Part shown: positions 15,643-19,741 of the stretch, in pieces
Numbering within the stretch: position 1 is the first letter of the stretch
How the letters are laid out: every line of letters begins with the position of its first letter
Assembly: GCA_031272415.1 (NCBI GenBank)
Contig: JAISTU010000221.1
Span: forward strand, 1 to 19,741
Length of the DNA stretch: 19,741 bases
Direction of reading: 5' to 3'
DNA from: Bacteroidales bacterium
Lineage (GTDB): Bacteria > Bacteroidota > Bacteroidia > Bacteroidales > WCHB1-69
The notes under the pieces: generated by a model
The model's input: the letters and a program-made list of their open reading frames with translations, nothing else
Told to the model about the DNA's origin: nothing
The model's database searches: none
Translations under genes and position numbers: made by a program

Positions 15643-17930
15643 CGCTTTATAAATTTTTGTACAACATAAGTATTATCATTTTGCAGTAGTTTTATGATGT
15701 AAACACCTGATTTTAAATGTTTTACATCAATATTGACACTGCCTTCTGCTGCAATATTTTGCTCCAAAACAATTTTCCCTGTTATATCGTAAATAATGAG
15801 TTGAGAAAATTGCGTAATATCTTGTATATCAATGTATAATGTTTTTTCAACAGGATTGGGAAAAATTTGTATATTTGGCTCTTTTTGTTGCACAACTGTA
15901 TTTTTTAAAATTTTCTCAATCGGCTGTATTCCTCTGTAAAAAGTCAAACCTCCTGCATAATTTCCCACAATTATATCCAAATAGCCGTCTTTGTTGATGT
16001 CGGCAACACTGATACCTGTGCGAATGCCTTCTTCTATGGGCTGAACTTTTCCATTAAAAACACTAACTATCTGTTTATCAATCATTTCAAATGTATCATC
16101 AAGATGATTATCAATGTTTTTAAAATAAGATATATTTCCTTCTTCAGATGCTACAAATAGTTGATTTTCACCTGTTTGCGTTCTAAAAAAGCAAGGCACT
16201 GCATAGCCAAAGTAGGAAATATTTTTGTCTCTTACATCTACATTGCCCAGAGTATCAATTGTTTGCACAAAAGAAGGATGAGAAACTGTTCCTACATTTT
16301 TATAATAGGTCAAATAACCCCGTTGATTGCCGATAATTAAATCCATAAGTCCGTCATTATCAATATCATACAGTTGAACAGCAGGAAATGCAAGTGTCTG
16401 AATACCCAAATAATTTTCTACCGCAGGAGCAAATTGCAACGGCTGTGTGGATAAATTTTCCAAAAAAATTAGTTGATTTTGAGTTCCTGCCAAAATGTCG
16501 GGCAAATTGTCGCCATTGAGGTCTGCAACTGTCGGAATGAGTGATAGATAGCCCTTTTGTCGCAAATTTCCTAAATCATCTGTTATCAATTGAAATTTAG
16601 GCGAAGTGGGAGTGCCAATATTTTTCAAAAAGGCTAAAGAGGCTGAATAATAAGCAATTGTGCCGTTATCATCTACTTTTGCACTGTCAAAATAACCATA
16701 ATTTCCCACCAAAATATCCGTCAGACCATCTTTATCTAAATCGCAAAAAACAGGATATGCACTCGCCCCAAAATCCAACATATATTCCTGCAAAAAAGCG
16801 TTATTTTGCCATTGAAAATGAGGCATTGTATCGCTACCTATATTCTTGTAAAAAAGAACACTTTGCTTGTTTTGTGAAGTTTTTAATGTGTAATCTATTG
16901 GGCTGATTATCAAATCTTTAACTCCATCATTATCAATATCCAACAACATTGGACAAGGCATTGAAAAAAGCGACACCGGCACATTATATGACGGAAATGC
17001 AGTGTCTATGAGCGTAATATGTGCCGAATCTGCACTCCCCCCATTGCGCAACAACACCAAATTCGGATAGCCAATATCCCCTAATAGCATGTCTTTCAAT
17101 CCATTACCATTCTCATCAAAAACTGCCAAACTTGACCCGGTATGCCTGAATTTTTTCCTAAAAGCCGTCATTTGTTCCTCATAGCAATTCCGATTTAACA
17201 AAATGCTATTGTCTTCGCCCCCTTCGGCAAAATATCCCCAACAATGCTCTTCCAATTGAAATTCCAAATATTGCCGATTGCCATATTTTTCGATGGACAT
17301 ATTGCGATGATATTGTACGTATTTGCCTAATACCCAGAATGTTAGTATATCTAAATCGCCATCATTATCTATGTCGCAAATGGCTACATAATCACCCTCC
17401 GTGCAAAAAATATTGGTCGGCAAAGCCCCTTGTTGCGATAACAACTGACTCTCAAAGAGTTCAAACTTCAAAACAGTATCGCTCATATTTTTATAAACTC
17501 TAATACCTGCATTGTAATAGGTAAAAATATCCTCCTTCCCATCTCCGTCAAAATCAATCAATTGCATAAATCCTGTCAATTTTGGAAAACAATATATATA
17601 TTGTGGTGCAAATTCCCAATCACCATTGCTATTATATAAAAATACACTCAATCGATTTCCATGTAATTCAAAGATAATCAAATCTTTAAGCCCATCGCCA
17701 TTGACATCTATTTTCCCAAATTGGGCATTGTTCAAACCGCCTGCAAATGGAAATTTAAGTTGGCTACTGTCCGTGTCATAAACCTCAACCGAAATATCTT
17801 TTGCAAAACAATAATCATAAAAAGTCTGTCCATGCACATAAAAAAACATCCATGCCACAAAAAAACATCCTAAAATAGTCCTTTTGCTACACAAAATCGC
17901 TCTACATTGTGCAAAAATATTTAAATTCAT
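15639..17930 (-). CDS. FG-GAP/VCBS-repeat surface protein with T9SS sorting domain
   Basis: This 763-residue protein has a signal peptide (1-34, with a long front, ending YVHG|Q). It has nine calcium-loop motifs of the form DxDxDGxxD, at about residues 75, 127, 187, 272, 331, 397, 470, 522 and 644 (for example DIDNDGVKD and DLDKDGLTD), each followed by a hydrophobic I-x-x-GN strand. A type A T9SS sorting domain follows (about 686-763, IQIFPNPVEK). FG-GAP/VCBS repeats fold into beta propellers as in integrin alpha chains and usually serve binding or adhesion. It should be displayed outside the cell. The ATG at 17930 follows a clear promoter by about 22 bases. It is the first gene of a pair with the MltF-like enzyme. 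Confidence 0.92.
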   Translation of the reverse strand: MNLNIFAQCRAILCSKRTILGCFFVAWMFFYVHGQTFYDYCFAKDISVEVYDTDSSQLKFPFAGGLNNAQFGKIDVNGDGLKDLIIFELHGNRLSVFLYNSNGDWEFAPQYIYCFPKLTGFMQLIDFDGDGKEDIFTYYNAGIRVYKNMSDTVLKFELFESQLLSQQGALPTNIFCTEGDYVAICDIDNDGDLDILTFWVLGKYVQYHRNMSIEKYGNRQYLEFQLEEHCWGYFAEGGEDNSILLNRNCYEEQMTAFRKKFRHTGSSLAVFDENGNGLKDMLLGDIGYPNLVLLRNGGSADSAHITLIDTAFPSYNVPVSLFSMPCPMLLDIDNDGVKDLIISPIDYTLKTSQNKQSVLFYKNIGSDTMPHFQWQNNAFLQEYMLDFGASAYPVFCDLDKDGLTDILVGNYGYFDSAKVDDNGTIAYYSASLAFLKNIGTPTSPKFQLITDDLGNLRQKGYLSLIPTVADLNGDNLPDILAGTQNQLIFLENLSTQPLQFAPAVENYLGIQTLAFPAVQLYDIDNDGLMDLIIGNQRGYLTYYKNVGTVSHPSFVQTIDTLGNVDVRDKNISYFGYAVPCFFRTQTGENQLFVASEEGNISYFKNIDNHLDDTFEMIDKQIVSVFNGKVQPIEEGIRTGISVADINKDGYLDIIVGNYAGGLTFYRGIQPIEKILKNTVVQQKEPNIQIFPNPVEKTLYIDIQDITQFSQLIIYDITGKIVLEQNIAAEGSVNIDVKHLKSGVYIIKLLQNDNTYVVQKFIKR

Positions 17931-17952
17931 CGCAAAATAGATTTAAAAAATG

Positions 17953-17974
17953 CAAAAATACACAAATTATTCAA
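17953..17974 (-). promoter_or_regulatory. Promoter of the FG-GAP / MltF pair
   Basis: On the - strand this reads TTGAATAATTTGTG then the -7 box TATTTTTG. TTG and the box are separated by 11 bases, as in the other three promoters. The box ends 22 bases before the ATG, giving a very short leader. Confidence 0.7.
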
Positions 17975-17996
17975 ATAAAAATTAAAAACCTTTTTT

Positions 17997-18013
17997 AGAG
18001 TGAAGAGTGTAGA
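17997..18013. repeat. Degenerate TGTAGAG repeat
   Basis: AGAGTGAAGAGTGTAGA is a shorter and less exact version of the repeat at 5127-5145. It is followed by TTTTTTTTGCATTTTGGGAG, a spacer also seen (inverted) at 815-836. Confidence 0.55.
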
Positions 18014-18062
18014 TTTTTTTTTGCATTTTGGGAGAAAAAAGTTCTAAAATTGGACATTTTCC

Positions 18063-18110
18063 GTCTGAACCATGATTATCATAAGATTTTAGTGATTATC
18101 AAGATTATAA
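18063..18110. repeat. Half copy of GTCTGAAC palindromic repeat (copy E)
   Basis: GTCTGAACCATGATTATC and the following AAGATTTT match the left arm of copy B. The right arm is missing: the sequence passes straight into ATCTCTACAC, part of the tandem-repeat family. Confidence 0.65.
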
Positions 18111-18133
18111 ATCTCTACACTTCATCAAAAAGC

Positions 18134-18165
18134 ATTCTCAATTCTTAATTCTCAATTCTCAATTC
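18134..18165. repeat. ATTCTCA heptamer repeat overlapping the 3' end of the RseC-family gene
   Basis: Four units of ATTCTCA (one with a single change) followed by a partial unit. The repeat crosses the stop codon of the RseC-family gene and encodes its last residues (LRIEN). The same unit, inverted, occurs at 14129-14146. Confidence 0.65.
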
Positions 18166-18585
18166 GGAATGGATACTTACACTAATTTTATTTTCAAATT
18201 TATTTCGTAACAGATACAAAATCAAGTAATAAACTCCTGTTGCCAATAAAGCAGAAACAATTTGCAAACCTTCATATTGAGGCGTTAAATAATATATTGT
18301 AAAAAAAACTGCCAACAAAATCAAAAGGGGAAAAATGTACGCAAAAAAGACACTGCTCAATAAGGAAGTTGTTGTAATACTTAACTTTACGGATTGACCA
18401 ACAACATATTGCTCCGCATTGGGAACGGAAAGAGAAAATATGGTCTCTTTTCTGTCGCCGCTATGACACACCCTTTTTGCATGACAAGTTGCACAAGCAC
18501 TGTTTTGTTGCACTTTAACATCTACTTTTCCGTTTTGAGGGTCAGATTTTACCACAATCGCCTCATGCTCAACACAATTATTCAT
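18145..18585 (-). CDS. RseC/MucC-family membrane protein
   Basis: RseC-family proteins are inner-membrane proteins linked to the Rnf/Rsx electron-transfer complex, SoxR reduction, or sigma-E control. The 146-residue product opens with a small beta domain (5-70). It contains three clustered cysteines, C31, C34 and C40 (ACATCHAKRVC), typical of the family, plus GQSVKLSI. Two membrane segments follow (about 77-99 and 106-126) and then a short basic tail. The ATG overlaps the end of the thioredoxin gene by 8 bases, so the two are probably coupled. In many Bacteroidota this gene sits in front of rnfB; here no rnf gene is in view. The last residues are encoded by a heptamer repeat, so the original C-terminus may have differed. 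Confidence 0.85.
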   Translation of the reverse strand: MNNCVEHEAIVVKSDPQNGKVDVKVQQNSACATCHAKRVCHSGDRKETIFSLSVPNAEQYVVGQSVKLSITTTSLLSSVFFAYIFPLLILLAVFFTIYYLTPQYEGLQIVSALLATGVYYLILYLLRNKFENKISVSIHSELRIEN

Positions 18586-19111
18586 TCGACAGCAAACTAT
18601 TATTTAAAATTCTTTTCATGGTTTCTTTATCTTGCATTCCTGTGATAAAGAGATACTTACCTTTTTTGTCAAACACCAAAAAAGTGGGGATGTTGTGTAT
18701 TTGCAATTCGGTGGTTAATTTTTCACATTCATCAATATTGACTTTGTAAAAATCAATTTTTTCGGCGTATTCTTGTGCCAATTCTGCATACATTGGCGCC
18801 ATCATTTTGCAAGGACGACACCAATCTGCATAAAAATCTACAATACAGGGTTTTAATCCATTGAATTTCAATTTATTATCTTTAATGTTCGCCACATTTT
18901 GTCTAAATTGAGATTCTGACAAAAAAATAGGATAACCACTTTCTGCCGACATTTCAATATCTATTTGCTCCGCTTGCACATCCATTTGTTCTGCCTCTGC
19001 ATCTTGCGAAATAGTGTCTATCCGATTGGTTTGTTGCTCATTTTTTACATTCGAACAAGCCCATACTCCAATAACAAGGCTTGCTAACAATATTTTTTTT
19101 CTATTCTTCAT
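18578..19111 (-). CDS. Envelope thioredoxin-like lipoprotein
   Basis: Thioredoxin-fold proteins exchange thiols and disulfides with partners. The 177-residue product has a lipoprotein-type signal (VWAC, acyl-acceptor candidate C19; the Trp at -2 is unusual). A polar, acidic spacer follows (20-58, rich in Glu, Gln and Asp). The thioredoxin domain is at about 62-172. The active site is WCRPC (97-101), where classical thioredoxin has WCGPC. The cis-proline is in NIPTF (P142). The protein should be tethered to a membrane with its domain in the periplasm. The end overlaps the start of the RseC-family gene. An ATG at 19111 is the only good start; just 26 bases separate it from the upstream nuclease gene, so it may share that transcript. 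Confidence 0.88.
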   Translation of the reverse strand: MKNRKKILLASLVIGVWACSNVKNEQQTNRIDTISQDAEAEQMDVQAEQIDIEMSAESGYPIFLSESQFRQNVANIKDNKLKFNGLKPCIVDFYADWCRPCKMMAPMYAELAQEYAEKIDFYKVNIDECEKLTTELQIHNIPTFLVFDKKGKYLFITGMQDKETMKRILNNSLLSNE

Positions 19112-19122
19112 ACAATTTAAAA

Positions 19123-19135
19123 TCTCTACACTCTA
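19123..19135. repeat. Single TCTACACTCT repeat unit
   Basis: AATCTCTACACTC is the unit of the 2181-2205 repeat, here in the 26-base gap between two co-directional genes. Confidence 0.45.
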
Positions 19136-19137
19136 AT

Positions 19138-19741
19138 TTAAACTTCCTCGCATTTCACAATTTGTCTTTGTGTATCATCAATCACCATTGCCAAACAAAT
19201 TGCATTAGGATAGGGTTTAATATATTCTTTTTCACGGATTTGTGTTGCTGCTTCGGTGAGTTTTGCTTCTACATTGTCGGTTTTGAACGCCACTTTGATT
19301 TCGATAATAAATGTTGAGTCGCGATACGAAATCACCAAGTCAGGACGCCCTTTAAATGTGTGCAATTCAGCCTCAACAACCACTCCGCAACCCTGTAAAA
19401 ATGAGAGAATTGTGGAACGATAGAGCCATTCTTGAGCAGGAAATTTGTAGTCCTCATTTTGAATTACTTGTTGGGCGGCTTTGGTATAATCATCGTAAGG
19501 GATTTTCGATAGTAACATATTGAGAACATCCTTAAAACCGTCTTTGTTTTTATTGAGTAAATGTTTACGAATATTGCTGCTATAGTTTCCATAATTTTCA
19601 TTACCTACAATATTACTTGTCAAAAGCCTTGCCATAGAATTTAACACCTCCGTGTTGGGATAATCCAGGCTATAATCATCTGTAGTTCCCTCACGCAGAG
19701 TTAAATAGCCACTTTGATAAAGAAATTTTTCAGGGCTTGCA
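19138..19741 (-). CDS. PD-(D/E)XK nuclease superfamily protein (AAA-ATPase-like family), 5'-truncated by window edge
   Basis: About 200 C-terminal residues are visible. The frame stays open to the right edge and continues upstream of the GTG at 19647, where it encodes PEKFLYQSGYLTL, so the gene starts outside the window. This matches the large family with an AAA-ATPase-like front (PF09820) and a PD-(D/E)XK nuclease rear (PF08011). The visible nuclease core is FKGRPDLVI, STFIIEIKVAF (ExK) and, further on, a conserved tail in KPYPNAICLAMVIDD. Members are often present in many copies per genome in Bacteroidota and their function is not settled; defence or mobile-element links have been suggested. 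The ATPase part is not in view. The family call is firm. Confidence 0.88.
   Translation of the reverse strand, partial: ASPEKFLYQSGYLTLREGTTDDYSLDYPNTEVLNSMARLLTSNIVGNENYGNYSSNIRKHLLNKNKDGFKDVLNMLLSKIPYDDYTKAAQQVIQNEDYKFPAQEWLYRSTILSFLQGCGVVVEAELHTFKGRPDLVISYRDSTFIIEIKVAFKTDNVEAKLTEAATQIREKEYIKPYPNAICLAMVIDDTQRQIVKCEEV

Noticed and set aside
19645..19647. GTG as start of the nuclease gene
   Set aside because: The frame stays open to the window edge and the upstream residues (PEKFLYQSGYLTL) match the family.

Overview
The window is low-GC DNA from a Bacteroidota (Bacteroidetes) bacterium. Three large proteins carry an N-terminal signal peptide and the C-terminal sorting domain of the type IX secretion system (T9SS, motif xYPNP or xFPNP). 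There is also a TonB-dependent receptor with a CarboxypepD_reg-like front domain, a RecA with the TNCCC segment usual in this phylum, and promoters with the phylum's TAnnTTTG -7 box. The species cannot be named from the sequence alone.

Layout on the + strand, left to right: the 3' end of a radical-SAM activase-like gene (to 527); recA on the opposite strand (912-1931); a co-directional group of a SurA-like PpiC chaperone, a MoxR AAA+ ATPase and a small HsdR_N nuclease-fold protein (2286-5103); and an envelope cassette (5364-13638). The cassette holds a 1551-residue T9SS protein with 14 cadherin-like repeats, a TonB-dependent receptor, and a smaller T9SS protein whose N-terminal domain resembles that of the giant. 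It ends at a strong rho-independent terminator. Everything from 14236 to the right edge is on the - strand. In transcription order it is a partial PD-(D/E)XK nuclease (running off the window), a lipoprotein thioredoxin overlapping an RseC-family membrane protein, then an FG-GAP/VCBS T9SS protein overlapping an MltF-like lytic transglycosylase by ATGA.

Most of the products act in the envelope: chaperoning of outer-membrane proteins (SurA-like), TonB-dependent uptake, T9SS surface display, peptidoglycan cutting and periplasmic thiol chemistry. The best candidates for something undescribed are the 5364-13638 cassette, where a receptor lies between two surface proteins sharing a PCMD-like domain, and the A/B super-repeat inside the giant protein.

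The intergenic DNA is also structured. It holds two copies of a ~160-bp element with terminal inverted repeats (MITE-like), five full or half copies of a palindromic repeat starting GTCTGAAC, short TGTAGAG and TTGAGAA tandem repeats, and a 20-bp perfect palindrome. Four promoters share an extended layout, TTG-N11-TAtyTTTG with GTG directly before the box. I see no tRNA, rRNA, CRISPR array or intact insertion sequence.
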